Positions 1 to 11,180 of a DNA stretch of 64,000 nt are shown piece by piece. How positions within the stretch are numbered: position 1 is the stretch's first letter; each line of letters starts with the position of its first letter. The notes below the pieces were generated by a model. That model ran no database searches. It had not been told where the DNA came from and worked only from the letters and a program-made list of their open reading frames with translations. Source of the DNA: Melioribacteraceae bacterium (lineage in GTDB: Bacteria > Bacteroidota > Ignavibacteria > Ignavibacteriales > Melioribacteraceae); NCBI GenBank assembly GCA_027030245.1, contig JALVFE010000016.1, forward strand, positions 558,001 through 622,000. Direction: 5' to 3'. A program made the position numbers and the translations under genes.

Positions 1-417
1 AATCATCTCTTTACTGGCGGGAACGCTTTTATCGTTTACTCTTACAAACACTTCGGATGAATTTAAATCGAGCTCTTCCAAATAATCTTGTATTCTGTGC
101 GGCTTGTTCTCCGATTCGAAAATCTCAGCAATTACTATTTCCTTTTCATCCAGATTAATGAAATGAATTTTGTATTCTACCGGCGGTTCGCAATACTTTT
201 CCGCCGTAATACGAACCAGTTCCGCTTCACCTTTTTCGCTTTCAACTCCGTAGACCGATTTATTATCATCGATTCCGAAAAGCACATATCCGCCACGGGT
301 ATTTGCAAACGCAATAAACTCTTTCGCTATTTTTTCGTAAGTTGAGAAACGTTGCTTGAATTCAACATTCAAGCCTTCGCCCTCTTCAATCAATTCAAGA
401 AGTTTTCTGCGGTTCAT
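1..417 (-). CDS. AlbA_2 (Schlafen-like) putative DNA-binding domain protein, partial
   Basis: The reading frame begins with ATG at 417 and stays open to the edge of the window, giving the first 139 residues; the C-terminus is missing. Residues about 10-135 match the AlbA_2 domain: an early 'NVEFKQRFS' strand, then 'FIAFANTRGGYVLFGIDD', where the conserved N-x-x-GG-x-x-x-xG pattern is clear. This domain occurs in proteins annotated as putative transcriptional regulators or RecG-like ATP-binding proteins, and its biochemical role is poorly defined. The gene starts 17 bp after the stop of the upstream TPR lipoprotein gene on the same strand, so it is probably the last visible member of the secA-PII-TPR transcription unit. 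Domain assignment is firm; function is not. Confidence 0.8.
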   Translation of the reverse strand, partial: MNRRKLLELIEEGEGLNVEFKQRFSTYEKIAKEFIAFANTRGGYVLFGIDDNKSVYGVESEKGEAELVRITAEKYCEPPVEYKIHFINLDEKEIVIAEIFESENKPHRIQDYLEELDLNSSEVFVRVNDKSVPASKEMI

Positions 418-434
418 ATTTCCGAAGTAAAAAT

Positions 435-2510
435 TTATTTCCCAGCCGGTTTAACGGTTTGTATTTTGTTCTCTGCCGGTATGTTTTTCTTCGTTTTATT
501 TTCGTCCGAATTTCCGGTTTCTTTTTTAAGCTTATCCGTAACGGGCTTTACCTTGGCAGAGTCTGCGGCGGCTTTCTTTTTAGCCAATTCTTTTTTGTAA
601 AAATATATTTTCGTTTTAATCTTTTTGGCATACGCCGAGTTAGTAAATTTAGTGTTGAGCAAATCATAATATTCTGCAGCGGAATCGGGTTCTTCCAATT
701 TATTTTCGAAAAGCCACCCGAGCGCATAGAGCGATTTTGCGGCATAAGTGGATTTCGGATAAGTTTTGTAAATTGATTTCAATTCGGGTATCGCATCGGA
801 GAATTTATTTTTGTCGATTAAACTTTCGGCTTTCAAGTATTGTTGTTCCGCGGGTCCGGTCTGACTTTTAACTTCCGGAAGGTTAAGTTTTTCGGCAACC
901 TTGTTAACTATTTCGTTTCCTTTATAATTCTCGTAAATTACCTCGTAAATGCTGTCGGCTTTAACCGTGTCGCCGCTCAATTCGTAATAACTTCCCAACG
1001 CGTAAAGTATTTGGGGCTTCTGCGGATTGTTTTCGTTGTCTTCCAACGATTTCGTATAATAATAGAAAGCAGAATCCGGAACATTAAATTCCGTAAAGAA
1101 AATATTTGCAAGCTCGAATTCGGTATTACTTATTAAAGTGTTTAACGAATCCACTGAAATTTTTGGTCTTCTTGGTTTTACCGGACCTTTCTTCTTTTTC
1201 TTATTATTTCTATTTGAAGAATATTTTTGTCTGCCCCGTTTAAACCTGTTATTTTCCCCTTCGTTTTGTTTGCCTGTTTCGGTTTTTACCGTATCTTTTC
1301 TTAACGCTTCCTCATAAGCCAGAGAATCGAGAATAAACGCATCTTCGTCCGTTAAATATAGAAGTTGCTTTTGCTGTCTTCTTAACTTTTTCAATAGTCT
1401 GGAATATTTGTTAATCAAAAAAGATTCGTTTCGCGCTTCCGATTTAATTTCGAACGGAGCTTTGGAATTTAACGTTTTATCAAAATAAATTTTTGCACTG
1501 TCGTATAAACGGTAATCATTCATTAAAATGTTACCGAGATAATAACTTGCAATCCCTCCGGTTTCAACTTGCGAATAAACAGAATCGACCGCTTCGTATT
1601 GGGCAAACGCATCTTCAATTAATCCTTTTTCATAATAAATCTGACCTATTTCCAAATCAATTTTATCCGAAAATTCTTGGAATTTATTTTCGTTTTTCAA
1701 TTCTTCCAAAAGTTTCAAGCTTTCGTCAACTTTACCCAACTTGCGGTAAATTTTAGCTATTTCCAATTTACTGTTAAATTCCGTAGTAAAATCGGGATTA
1801 AATTTTTCAACGGATTGAAATGCGGCAACAGCTTCATCCAAGTTATTCAGTTCAAGCTGTAATTTACCCAAGTGGAAAGACGTTTGTGCATTCAGAATAT
1901 CGTCATCCGAAACATTTAAAAATTGGTTACAAAGTTCTATTGCTTCGGGAATTCTTTCACGATAAGTGAGAAAAGATATTTCCGTTATATAAGCATCTTT
2001 TAATATTTCGTTTTCTTCGCTCTTCTTTGCGGAATCAATCACACCGTTTAATGTTTCCATCCCTTTATCGAATTCGCGCAATTGTAATTGGGTTTTCCCT
2101 ATCCAAAGCAATGTTTCAAGATTATAATCGGGAAGATTGAGCGAAAGTAATTCATTAAATTTCCGCAAAGCTTTGGAAAAATCTTGCTGATAATAAAACG
2201 CTTTTCCGGTCAATAACAATGCATCGGGAAAATACGAAGATTCGCTTTGGAACTGTAAAATCTTTGAAGTTTTCTCTATAACTTTTTTCAGTTTTTTCTT
2301 TTCTTGTCCCTTTAAGTTTTGAAGTTTAAATTCAAAAATATCTTTCCGGTTTTTCAGAATTTGGGTTTCAACTTCCTCGAAGAGCTTGGAAGCGTTATAA
2401 TAACGGTTAAAATAAGTGGTGAAGTCCGTCCAAAAACCGCACCCGTATAAATAAACAAGTGCGGCAATTATAATAAATGCTTTAATATTTTTAATTTTTC
2501 TTAAATTCAT
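435..2510 (-). CDS. TPR-rich outer/periplasmic lipoprotein, PorW/SprE-like
   Basis: A 691-residue lipoprotein: an N-terminal hydrophobic signal ends in the lipobox L21-Y22-G23-C24, so Cys24 should be lipidated. The mature part begins 'FWTDFTTYFNRYYNA', which resembles the start of T9SS-associated PorW/SprE lipoproteins. It is followed by serial tetratricopeptide repeats (about residues 70-340 and 460-640) separated by a very basic linker (about 415-450, with five lysines in a row). The C-terminal 50 residues are rich in K, A and E and look disordered. T9SS cargo is present in this window, which fits a role in that secretion machine, but the PorW link is a resemblance only; a generic TPR lipoprotein is the alternative. 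The gene lies 6 bp after the PII gene. Confidence 0.75.
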   Translation of the reverse strand: MNLRKIKNIKAFIIIAALVYLYGCGFWTDFTTYFNRYYNASKLFEEVETQILKNRKDIFEFKLQNLKGQEKKKLKKVIEKTSKILQFQSESSYFPDALLLTGKAFYYQQDFSKALRKFNELLSLNLPDYNLETLLWIGKTQLQLREFDKGMETLNGVIDSAKKSEENEILKDAYITEISFLTYRERIPEAIELCNQFLNVSDDDILNAQTSFHLGKLQLELNNLDEAVAAFQSVEKFNPDFTTEFNSKLEIAKIYRKLGKVDESLKLLEELKNENKFQEFSDKIDLEIGQIYYEKGLIEDAFAQYEAVDSVYSQVETGGIASYYLGNILMNDYRLYDSAKIYFDKTLNSKAPFEIKSEARNESFLINKYSRLLKKLRRQQKQLLYLTDEDAFILDSLAYEEALRKDTVKTETGKQNEGENNRFKRGRQKYSSNRNNKKKKKGPVKPRRPKISVDSLNTLISNTEFELANIFFTEFNVPDSAFYYYTKSLEDNENNPQKPQILYALGSYYELSGDTVKADSIYEVIYENYKGNEIVNKVAEKLNLPEVKSQTGPAEQQYLKAESLIDKNKFSDAIPELKSIYKTYPKSTYAAKSLYALGWLFENKLEEPDSAAEYYDLLNTKFTNSAYAKKIKTKIYFYKKELAKKKAAADSAKVKPVTDKLKKETGNSDENKTKKNIPAENKIQTVKPAGK

Positions 2511-2516
2511 TCTTTT

Positions 2517-2876
<360 letters not shown>

Positions 2877-5800
2877 CTAAACGTTTTTTCCGTGACAATG
2901 TTTATACTTTTTACCGCTACCGCAAGGACACGGATCGTTTCTTCCTATTTTGGCTTCAACGCGTATCGGTTGTTGCTTACCGCGTTTGGCTCCTTCGTCG
3001 GTTTGTTGCGAACCGGAACGGATTCCCATATTCGAAGAATCGGCTTTTACGGTTCTTATTCTTTGCGGTCGTCTTATTTTGCGTTCTTGAACCTCTTCGG
3101 GAATCTGCGGGAAGAATTTAAAGCTGAACGAAACGACTTCGTTTCTGATTTCAACCAACAAATCGACGAACAATTTATATGCTTCCGTTTTATACTCAAT
3201 CAGCGGATCTTTCTGTCCGTATGCCCTAAGTCCGATACCTTCCTTCAGATCGTCCATATCGCGCAAATGCTCTTTCCATTTATCGTCGATAACGCTAAGC
3301 ATCGCAAAACGTTCGAGCCTTGCCATTAATTCCGAGCCGAGCATTTCTTCTTTCTTTTCGTAGAAATCTTTAGCGGCTTTAAGTAATTTTTCTTTCAGTC
3401 CGTCCCTACCGAGCTTTTCAAACTCTTCCGGCTCCAATTTAACTTCCACCAGAAGATTATTCAGCATTTTTTCACGTATTTGTTCGGCTTCAACATTCTC
3501 GAAATGTTCATCCAAAAGATCATCGATAAACTCTTCGAGAAATTCATAAATTTCGGTTTTCAGCCTTTCCCCTTCAAGCGCCCTTTTTCTTCTTGTATAA
3601 ATCACTTCACGTTGTTGATTCATTACATCGTCGTATTCAAGGAGTCTTTTACGAATTGCGAAGTTATTCTCCTCAACTTTTTTCTGGGCGCGTTCAACGG
3701 ATTTGGTAATCATCGGATGCTGCAACGCTTCGCCTTCCTCAATTCCAATACGCTGCATCACGTTTGTTACACGGTCTCCGCCGAATAACCTCATTAAATC
3801 GTCTTCGAGTGAAATGAAAAACTTGGAAGTTCCCGGATCCCCTTGGCGGCCGGCACGACCTCTTAACTGCCTGTCGATTCGTCTCGATTCATGACGCTCC
3901 GTTCCCAAAATATACAAACCGCCTTTTTCCACGACGCCTTCGCCCAATTTAATATCGGTACCGCGACCCGCCATGTTTGTGGCAATTGTAACTGCTCCGG
4001 GCTGACCGGCAAACGCAACTATTTCAGCTTCGCGTTGATGGTGTTTTGCGTTCAATACATTGTGGGGAATTCCCTGCCGTTTTAGCATTCTGCTTATGGT
4101 TTCCGAAGCTTCCACGGTTGTTGTTCCCACAAGCACCGGTCGTCTTTCGGCGTGCAATTCTTTAATTTTTTCCACAATTGCGTTAAGTTTTTCGCGCTTT
4201 GTTCTGTAAATCGCATCGTCTTCGTCAATACGCGCAACCGGTTTGTTGGTTGGAATTACCACCACTTGCAAACCGTAAATTTCTTCGAATTCCGCTTCTT
4301 CCGTTTCCGCAGTACCCGTCATACCTGCAAGTTTTTTATAGAGTCTGAAATAATTTTGAAGCGTAATAGTCGCAAGCGTTTGCGTATCTTTTTCAACTTT
4401 AACGTTTTCTTTTGCCTCTATTGCTTGGTGAAGTCCGTCGGAATATCTTCTGCCGGGCAGAATTCTACCGGTAAACTCATCCACTATTGCTACTTTTCCG
4501 TCTTCGGTAATTACATATTCATCGTCTTTAGCAAATAAAGCGTAAGCCTTAAGCAGTTGGTTAATCGTGTGAATTCTATCGCTCCGTTCGCTGTAAAGAT
4601 GATAAAGTTCATCTTTTTTCTTGAGTTTTTCTTCCGGTGAAAGATCGGGATTATTTTCTATTTCGTGAATTTCAGTTCCCAAATCGGGCAATACGAAAAA
4701 TTCTTTACCTTCAGGCGAACCTTGTGCCAATTCTTCCCTTCCCTTGTCGGTCAAGTTAATCGAATTATTTTTTTCGTCAATGGCAAAATAAAGTTCTTCG
4801 TCAATTTCGGGCATCCGTTTTTCTTTTTCTTTCAGAAATTCAAGCTCGGTTCTTTGCAATAGTTTTTTATTTTCCGGTTCGCTTAAAATTTTCAATAGCT
4901 TTTTGTTTTTCGGAAAACCGCGGAAAGCTCTTAATAAAAGAATTCCGGTTTCTTCATCGTACTTTCCTTCCGCTAAACGTTTCTCAGCTTCTTGAACTAT
5001 TTTGGCAACAAGGTTGGATTGTTTACGGAACAATCTTTCTACCGGCGGTTTCATTTCGTAAAATTTATGTTCCGAAGCTTCCACGGGACCTGAAATTATC
5101 AACGGCGTTCTCGCTTCGTCTATCAATACGGAATCGACCTCATCGACGATTGCATAGTTGTGTCCGCGTTGAACAACGTTTTCTTTGGATATTGCCATAT
5201 TATCGCGGAGATAATCGAAACCGAATTCATTATTTGTTCCGTAAGTTATATCGCAATTGTACATTTTTTTTCGCTGTTCGGGATCCATCGTGTTCAGAAT
5301 AACTCCAACGGTTAATCCGTGAAATTTAAATATTTCACCCATCCATTCGCTATCGCGTTTTGCGAGATAGTCGTTAACCGTAACCAAATGAACGCCACGG
5401 CCGGTCAATGCATTCAAATAAATCGGTAAAGTTGCCACCAGGGTTTTACCTTCACCGGTTGCCATCTCTGCAATTTTCCCTTGATGCAAAACTATTCCGC
5501 CGAGCAACTGAACATCGTAAGGAATCATATCCCAAGTAATTTTATTCCCCGCAACCTCCCAGGATTTGCCAACCAGCGCTTTGCAAGTAGCTTTTACAAC
5601 TGCAAAGGCTTCGGGTAATATCTCATTTAATATTTCCTCGTATTTAGCATCGAGTTGTTCTTCCAGTTCGGCAAGCTCTTCATGGATTTCTTCGTAATCT
5701 TCGTCGAATTCATCCGATTGCAATTTGTTGTTTAATTCATCGATTCTTTCCCTTAGCTCTTTGGTTTCATTTTGCAATCTTTCCTTAAACTCTGCGGTTT

Positions 5801-5936
5801 TAGCGCGCAGTTGGTCATCCGAGTAATCTTTAATTTTTTCATACTCTTCATTTATTTGGTCAACAATCGGCCAAAGTTCTTTCAGCGCTTTAGTATTTTT
5901 GTCTCCGAAAACTTTTTTGAGTAAACCTTGTAACAT
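2877..5936 (-). CDS. secA: Preprotein translocase ATPase SecA
   Basis: The ATPase motor of the Sec export pathway, 1019 residues from the ATG at 5936. A TTG codon lies directly before it, but the AGGAGA ribosome site six bases upstream favours the ATG. Walker A is 'ATGEGKT' at 159-165, and the DEAD-type '[17 protein letters not shown]' segment follows. The second nucleotide-binding domain shows '[14 protein letters not shown]' and '[12 protein letters not shown]'. The extreme C-terminus is the zinc-binding, SecB/ribosome-contacting tail '[13 protein letters not shown]'. Residues about 55-100 form an acidic charged insertion near the N-terminus that lengthens the protein relative to the ~900-residue E. 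coli SecA; such insertions are usual in Bacteroidota-type SecA. The gene heads the unit secA-PII-TPR-AlbA_2. Confidence 0.98.
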   Translation of the reverse strand: MLQGLLKKVFGDKNTKALKELWPIVDQINEEYEKIKDYSDDQLRAKTAEFKERLQNETKELRERIDELNNKLQSDEFDEDYEEIHEELAELEEQLDAKYEEILNEILPEAFAVVKATCKALVGKSWEVAGNKITWDMIPYDVQLLGGIVLHQGKIAEMATGEGKTLVATLPIYLNALTGRGVHLVTVNDYLAKRDSEWMGEIFKFHGLTVGVILNTMDPEQRKKMYNCDITYGTNNEFGFDYLRDNMAISKENVVQRGHNYAIVDEVDSVLIDEARTPLIISGPVEASEHKFYEMKPPVERLFRKQSNLVAKIVQEAEKRLAEGKYDEETGILLLRAFRGFPKNKKLLKILSEPENKKLLQRTELEFLKEKEKRMPEIDEELYFAIDEKNNSINLTDKGREELAQGSPEGKEFFVLPDLGTEIHEIENNPDLSPEEKLKKKDELYHLYSERSDRIHTINQLLKAYALFAKDDEYVITEDGKVAIVDEFTGRILPGRRYSDGLHQAIEAKENVKVEKDTQTLATITLQNYFRLYKKLAGMTGTAETEEAEFEEIYGLQVVVIPTNKPVARIDEDDAIYRTKREKLNAIVEKIKELHAERRPVLVGTTTVEASETISRMLKRQGIPHNVLNAKHHQREAEIVAFAGQPGAVTIATNMAGRGTDIKLGEGVVEKGGLYILGTERHESRRIDRQLRGRAGRQGDPGTSKFFISLEDDLMRLFGGDRVTNVMQRIGIEEGEALQHPMITKSVERAQKKVEENNFAIRKRLLEYDDVMNQQREVIYTRRKRALEGERLKTEIYEFLEEFIDDLLDEHFENVEAEQIREKMLNNLLVEVKLEPEEFEKLGRDGLKEKLLKAAKDFYEKKEEMLGSELMARLERFAMLSVIDDKWKEHLRDMDDLKEGIGLRAYGQKDPLIEYKTEAYKLFVDLLVEIRNEVVSFSFKFFPQIPEEVQERKIRRPQRIRTVKADSSNMGIRSGSQQTDEGAKRGKQQPIRVEAKIGRNDPCPCGSGKKYKHCHGKNV

Positions 5937-6186
5937 CAAAATCTCCTAAATATTTAATTAAATAAAATTAACCAAAGACCTTTTGAAAAGCAATGAACTT
6001 AGCTCTGCCCTTAGTCAATTCCCCTTGTTTTCTAATTTATTCTTATAAAATCATTATAACGTTTTGTTTCACAATGAATAAAATTATATTTGGGTTCTTC
6101 ATTAAAACAGCTTCATGCGGTTTACGGGATTTATATTTTTGTTAGAATTTATATAATTCCAAGCTTTTATTTATTTTAGCGGTAAG

Positions 6187-8979
6187 ATGTCTCCGGAAAA
6201 TTTGAAATACAAACCGAGTGAAGATTTTTATAAGTTTCTTGTCGATTCTTGCGAAGGTGCATTATCACCGCGGGAAATCGAGATTTTGTACAACCTCTTC
6301 GTTAACGAAGCAAGTAAACATTTTTTCACTTCGTCTTCGGAAGCAAATTTGATTAGAATAATAAATTCCCAATTCGATAGGAGAGCGTTTTTAACCGAAA
6401 GCTTAACGTATAATCATCACATTGAAATTATTGTCGCAATTGCCTCAAACAGTAATTATCTGACCGATATATTAGTCCGCAATCCCGGCTACTTGTATCA
6501 AATTTTTGATAACGATTACTTATCAACCGGTATTAAATACGAAAACCTGGCAAATGAAATAAATACGGGACTGACAAAATATAAACGCTTTGAGACTAAA
6601 GTTAATTTTCTCAAAAATATCAAACAAAGATACCTTTTGAAAATTGCAGTTAACGACCTCAACGGTGAATCACTTGTTAAAACTACAGACGGGCTCTCTA
6701 TCCTGGCAAAAGCGATTAATTCTGCTTTGTTCGAGTTATGTTACACGGAAATATTAAATAAGTACGAAATTAAAAGTACGAAAAGAAAATATTGCCTCAT
6801 CGCTTTGGGAAAGCTGGGCGGTAACGAATTGAATTACAGTTCCGATATTGATTTAATGTTATTTTTCGACAAAAACGGGAAAATAGGAAATTCACGTAAA
6901 GAATATTACGAAATTCTCGAAGAAGCTACACAACTGTTTATCAAATCAGCTACCCAATTCACCTCGAAAGGATATTTATACAGAGTGGATTTCCGCTTAC
7001 GTCCGGACGGACGGCATTCACCGCTTGCAAGAACACTGCACGATACAATTACATATTATGAAACCAAAGGTGAAGATTGGGAAAAACAAATGTTGATAAA
7101 ATCGGGTTACGTTTGCGGAAGCGAAAAACTGTATGAAGAATTTCAGAATTTCCTTCAACCGTTTATTTATTCTCAAGCATTAAACGGAAACCCCGCCAAA
7201 GCGATTTTACGAATGAAAAAAAATATCGAAAGCAGAAGTTCGGATGCCAACGTTAAACTGTTTCAAGGCGGCATAAGGGATATCGAATTCAGCGTTCAGG
7301 CTTTACAATTAATTAACGGTAAGCGCATTCCCCAATTGCGAACCCCGAATACTTTAAATGCAATAAATATTCTGGAACAGCATAAATTATTAACCGGAGA
7401 AGAAGCCGAAACATTTCGAACCGCATATATCTTTTACAGAAAGATAGAACACTTTTTGCAACTGATGAATGATAAACAAACGCATACGCTTCCGGACAAT
7501 GAAGAACTCTTTTCGAAAATGGTGTACTTTCTCGGTTTCAAAAATAAAAATGAATTCTTAACAAAACTCGAATCATTCCGGGCAAGCGTAAGGGAAATAT
7601 TTCTATCGATAACCCAAACGGATAACAAGGAAACCGGAAAATCGAATGGAATTGAATCCGTAAAATTTTCCGACATTAATAGAAGTCGCAGATATTTTTC
7701 ATTTTTGCAAAACGGTACGGGCTTATTAAACCAAAAACAATTCGACAGAAAAACGATTGAACTTTTTTCCGAAATAGAAAACTCATTAATCGACTACTTG
7801 AACTCGGCATTTCTTCCGGATAAAACAATCGAGAATTTTGCGAAGGTCATAGAACACGTTAAATTCCCTTCGATTTGGTACGGCGAATTTAAGAACGAAA
7901 AATTTTTCCGGGATTTTCTTGAAATTTGCCAATTTTCACAACAGACCGTCGATATTCTTACATCAAATATAAATTTAGGTGAACTTCTTCTTAACAAATT
8001 TGCCTTTCTTCCGGTTGAGCGGGAAGAACTAAACAAAATAACTTTACAAAGACTGTTATTGATTCTTAGCATTCAATTCACTTTAGGGAAAATTGATCGC
8101 GAAACTTTTTCCCAATTGCTTACCGAATATTTTCATTCGGAAATCTCCAAATTAATCGAATCTCTTAATTTGAATTACGATTTGTTTATAGCCGGTTTGG
8201 GAAGTTTCGGAATAAAAGAAATGACATTCAATTCGGATATAGATTTGATTGTTGTTGCTAAAGATGTAAGAAAAATCCCGGAAGTTCAAAATATTTTTCA
8301 AGTGATTCTTTCGGAAATGGTTCAATTATTTAAGCCTTTCAAAGTTGATTTCCGTTTGCGTCCCGAAGGTGAAGGTTCGCCTCTTGTTTGGGATATTGAA
8401 GGTTATACCAAATATTTGCAAAACAGGGCAAGGGTTTGGGAATTTCAAGCCCTTACAAAACTGGATTTTATTTGGGGAAACAGAAAACTTTACGAAAGAT
8501 TTAAAAATGAAGTGAGCAAATCGCTAAAAAATTTCCCGAAAGAAAAAATTCTTTCCGAAACCAAAGAGATGTATAATACTTTGAGCAAACAAAGCTCCGG
8601 ACTGTCCGGTTCCACAACAGATGTTAAGAAAAGCAAAGGTACTCTTATTACCCTTGATTTTATTGTACAATACTTGTTATTGAAAAATTACTGGGATTAT
8701 AAAAATTCGGGAATGAATTTTACCGGGCGGATAAATTTTCTAAAAACCAATAAATTAATATCCGCCGAAGATGCGAAGGCCTTTCTTAACAATTATTTGT
8801 TTTTAAAATATTTAGAATTAAGTATTCAAAATATATTCAAAACCCGCCGTTCAGTTTTACCGGTAAAGGAAAATAAAACCCGCGCGCTCGAACATTTCTT
8901 AAATGTTTCCGATATAAAAAACAAGCTGAATAAAGTTATATTGGAAAACGTAAAATTACACGAAAAATATATCCGCTAA
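6187..8979 (+). CDS. glnE: Glutamine synthetase adenylyltransferase/adenylyl-removing enzyme GlnE
   Basis: A 930-residue bifunctional enzyme that attaches AMP to glutamine synthetase and removes it again, under PII control. Two nucleotidyltransferase domains are visible. The N-terminal one has 'GKLGGNELNYSSDID' (208-222, metal-binding Asp220 and Asp222), followed by the family signature 'VDFRLRPDGRHSPLARTL'. The C-terminal one has 'GLGSFGIKEM' and the Asp684/Asp686 pair, followed by 'VDFRLRPEGEGSPLVW'. Length is close to E. coli GlnE (946). The gene is transcribed divergently from secA with 250 bp between them. The PII gene lies on the other side of secA, so regulator and target are close neighbours but not in one operon. 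Confidence 0.96.
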   Translation: MSPENLKYKPSEDFYKFLVDSCEGALSPREIEILYNLFVNEASKHFFTSSSEANLIRIINSQFDRRAFLTESLTYNHHIEIIVAIASNSNYLTDILVRNPGYLYQIFDNDYLSTGIKYENLANEINTGLTKYKRFETKVNFLKNIKQRYLLKIAVNDLNGESLVKTTDGLSILAKAINSALFELCYTEILNKYEIKSTKRKYCLIALGKLGGNELNYSSDIDLMLFFDKNGKIGNSRKEYYEILEEATQLFIKSATQFTSKGYLYRVDFRLRPDGRHSPLARTLHDTITYYETKGEDWEKQMLIKSGYVCGSEKLYEEFQNFLQPFIYSQALNGNPAKAILRMKKNIESRSSDANVKLFQGGIRDIEFSVQALQLINGKRIPQLRTPNTLNAINILEQHKLLTGEEAETFRTAYIFYRKIEHFLQLMNDKQTHTLPDNEELFSKMVYFLGFKNKNEFLTKLESFRASVREIFLSITQTDNKETGKSNGIESVKFSDINRSRRYFSFLQNGTGLLNQKQFDRKTIELFSEIENSLIDYLNSAFLPDKTIENFAKVIEHVKFPSIWYGEFKNEKFFRDFLEICQFSQQTVDILTSNINLGELLLNKFAFLPVEREELNKITLQRLLLILSIQFTLGKIDRETFSQLLTEYFHSEISKLIESLNLNYDLFIAGLGSFGIKEMTFNSDIDLIVVAKDVRKIPEVQNIFQVILSEMVQLFKPFKVDFRLRPEGEGSPLVWDIEGYTKYLQNRARVWEFQALTKLDFIWGNRKLYERFKNEVSKSLKNFPKEKILSETKEMYNTLSKQSSGLSGSTTDVKKSKGTLITLDFIVQYLLLKNYWDYKNSGMNFTGRINFLKTNKLISAEDAKAFLNNYLFLKYLELSIQNIFKTRRSVLPVKENKTRALEHFLNVSDIKNKLNKVILENVKLHEKYIR

Positions 8980-9073
8980 AACTTTTTATTGGCAATGGAT
9001 ATAAAAAATTAATTAATTTTAATTTCTAATTTTTCGTTAGAGATAAAACATCATTCACAATTTACGGAACATT

Positions 9074-10453
9074 ATGAATTTCAAAGAAAAGTTCGCACCG
9101 TTTCGCGAAAAAATGGAAAAAGAAAATTTACCGGACGTGGTAATAAAATCATTCGAATTTTATTATTCGCAATTGCTAAACGGGGAAACCGGAATAATTA
9201 GAGAATCGGAAATCCAGCCCGTTGAAGATTTGCCCGATTTGGAAAAATTGGACAGCGAATTTGAAAGTTACGGAAACAAATTTTTAAGGAACACCGTTGT
9301 TATTAAGTTAAACGGCGGACTCGGAACAAGCATGGGATTGAATAAGGCAAAATCTTTGTTGGAAATAAAAAACGGGCTTACGTTTTTGGACATTATCGCC
9401 AAACAATCTATAAACACGAATGTTCCCTTGATTTTAATGAACAGTTTCAATACACGTAACGATTCGTTGGAACTTTTGGAAAAATATCCTGAACTTCAAA
9501 ACGATTTACCGCGCGATTTTCAACAACACAAAATTCCCAAAATTTTAAAAGATGATTTTACTCCCGTTTCCTGGGAAGAAAATCCGCATCTTGAATGGTG
9601 CCCGCCCGGACACGGAGAAGTTTATTTGGCTCTTGTAACAAGTGGAATTCTGGAAGAATTAATCGGAAAAAATATTCATTATGCATTTATCTCAAATTCC
9701 GATAACCTCGGAGCTTATTTGGACACAAAGATTTTGGGATATTTTGTTAAAAACAATTTGCCTTTTTTAATGGAAGTGGCAGACCGGACGGAAGCCGATA
9801 AAAAAGGCGGGCATTTGGCTATACTAAATAACGGGCGAATGGTTCTCCGCGAAACGGCACAATGCGCCGAAAACGATATTACAGAATTTCAAAATGTGGA
9901 AAAGCACAAATATTTCAACACGAATAATATTTGGATAAATCTTGAACGCCTCAAAGAAATTATGGAAGAGAAGCAAAGCATTCTCGGTTTGCCGATGATA
10001 CGTAACGAAAAAAACGTGGATCCGCGGAATCCGTCATCGCCAAAGGTTTATCAATTGGAAACGGCAATGGGTTCTGCAATTTCTGTATTTGAAGGCGCCG
10101 GTGCAATCAGAGTTCCGCGAACGCGTTTTGCTCCGGTTAAAACAACAAACGATCTCCTTGTTATCCGTTCGGATGCTTATGTTATGACGGAAGATTTCAG
10201 ATTAATTCCGAATCCGCAAAGAAAGAGAAGTAAATTATTGGTTTCATTGGATGATAAATTTTATAAAAAGGTGGATGATTTCGAAAACAGATTTCCAAAC
10301 GGGGTTCCTTCATTAATCGATTGCGAATATTTTGAAGTAAAGGGTGATTTTAAATTCGGTAAAAATGTAACGGTGAAGGGAGAAGTAAGCATTGTTAACG
10401 AAGAAGAAACACAAAAAACCGTTCCCGACGGCGAAGTATTAAGTGGAAAGTAA
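9074..10453 (+). CDS. UTP--glucose-1-phosphate uridylyltransferase, UDPGP (eukaryote-type) family
   Basis: A 459-residue nucleotide-sugar pyrophosphorylase making UDP-glucose from glucose-1-phosphate and UTP. The UTP-binding loop 'KLNGGLGTSMGL' sits at 78-89, with the conserved Lys of 'NKAKSLLEI' shortly after. Further family blocks are 'WCPPGHGEVYLAL' and 'FISNSDNLGA'. The C-terminal beta-helix ends near 'GKNVTVKGEVSIV'. This is the UDPGP family found in eukaryotes and some Bacteroidota-group bacteria, not the GalU family. It lies 94 bp after glnE on the same strand and may be co-transcribed. UDP-glucose supply would feed glycogen or cell-surface glycans; the exact sugar specificity is inferred from family membership. 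Confidence 0.9.
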   Translation: MNFKEKFAPFREKMEKENLPDVVIKSFEFYYSQLLNGETGIIRESEIQPVEDLPDLEKLDSEFESYGNKFLRNTVVIKLNGGLGTSMGLNKAKSLLEIKNGLTFLDIIAKQSINTNVPLILMNSFNTRNDSLELLEKYPELQNDLPRDFQQHKIPKILKDDFTPVSWEENPHLEWCPPGHGEVYLALVTSGILEELIGKNIHYAFISNSDNLGAYLDTKILGYFVKNNLPFLMEVADRTEADKKGGHLAILNNGRMVLRETAQCAENDITEFQNVEKHKYFNTNNIWINLERLKEIMEEKQSILGLPMIRNEKNVDPRNPSSPKVYQLETAMGSAISVFEGAGAIRVPRTRFAPVKTTNDLLVIRSDAYVMTEDFRLIPNPQRKRSKLLVSLDDKFYKKVDDFENRFPNGVPSLIDCEYFEVKGDFKFGKNVTVKGEVSIVNEEETQKTVPDGEVLSGK

Positions 10454-10484
10454 ATTGGGAAATATTACAAATGACAAATCCCAA

Positions 10485-10547
10485 ACGCAAGACGTAAGAC
10501 GTAAAACGTAAGACGTAAGACGTAAAACGTAAGACGCAAGACGTAAA
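10485..10547. repeat. Tandem heptamer repeat, nine units of ACGTAAG/ACGTAAA
   Basis: Nine consecutive 7-bp units vary between ACGTAAG, ACGTAAA and ACGCAAG, starting 31 bp after the UGPase stop codon. There are no unique spacers, so this is a simple tandem repeat and not a CRISPR array. It opens a 966-bp gene-free stretch. Confidence 0.85.
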
Positions 10548-10639
10548 ACGTTGAGACGTAGGGGACGCATACCTTGCGTCCCTAATATTATTTTTTATTT
10601 GTGAATTAGCGGCAGTTCTCAAACATCAATAACGACCGA

Positions 10640-10802
10640 ACCCCGTAGGGGTGGAATATTTATAATAATTGTAATCCCCATCAACGTTAAAACCCCAGCG
10701 GGGTGACACCTTAAATTTGTGTCGTGTCTTTGTGTCACTCCGATGGAGTTTTGTTTTTGTGGTTGAAAACTTGTTCTATAAATATGCCACGCCATACGGC
10801 GT
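10640..10802. repeat. Cluster of four small palindromic (REP-like) hairpins
   Basis: Four miniature inverted repeats share one design: a 5-bp stem of the form A-N4/N4-T and a 3-4-base loop. They are ACCCC/GGGGT at 640-652, ACCCC/GGGGT at 692-704, ACTCC/GGAGT at 737-749 and ACGCC/GGCGT at 789-802 (all +10000). They are joined by AT-rich linkers containing 'ATATTTATAA'-like and 'CTATAAATATG' words. This layout matches repeat families common in Bacteroidota-type genomes. No reading frame is supported here. Confidence 0.7.
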
Positions 10803-10833
10803 TTGCTGGTTTGAATAAAGAGTTCCTTTTAGA

Positions 10834-11180
10834 TTCCGAATCCAGTTCGGAATGACATGTTTATTTCAGATCCCGAAACTATCCGCCTACGGCGGACGGG
10901 ATGACACGTTTTATTATTTGTCATGCTGAATTCATTTCAGCATCTAAATTAAAATCTCTTTTTAGATTCCGGAATAATTAGCCGATTATGGACGGTATGA
11001 CGAGTCCTTCTTAATTGTTATGGTGCCACATTATCATTGAACATCTTGAATGTCATGCTGAACTTGTTTCAGCATCTGGTTTTCTTACTTACTTAGACCC
11101 CGAAACCATCCGCCTACGGCGGACGGGATGACATGGTAACAAACAATCCGCCGATTGTGGACGGGATGACAGACAAAAAA
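10834..11180. repeat. Mosaic of palindromic repeats ending in 'GGGATGACA' or 'AATGACA'
   Basis: At least six degenerate palindromes lie here: TTCCGAA/TTCGGAA at 10834-10852; TCCGCC/GGCGGA at about 10882-10896 and again at about 11109-11123; ATGCTGAA/TTCAGCAT at 10923-10943 and 11055-11075; and decayed copies near 10980 and 11150. Most are followed on the plus strand by ATGACA. The two TCCGCC copies share about 25 bp exactly. The rest, to 11419, is AT-rich with no gene. I read the whole 10454-11419 interval as a repeat-laden spacer between convergent genes. Confidence 0.7.

Noticed and set aside
10485-10547. Tandem short repeats considered as a CRISPR array
   Set aside because: Seven-base units without unique spacers, and no cas genes in the window.
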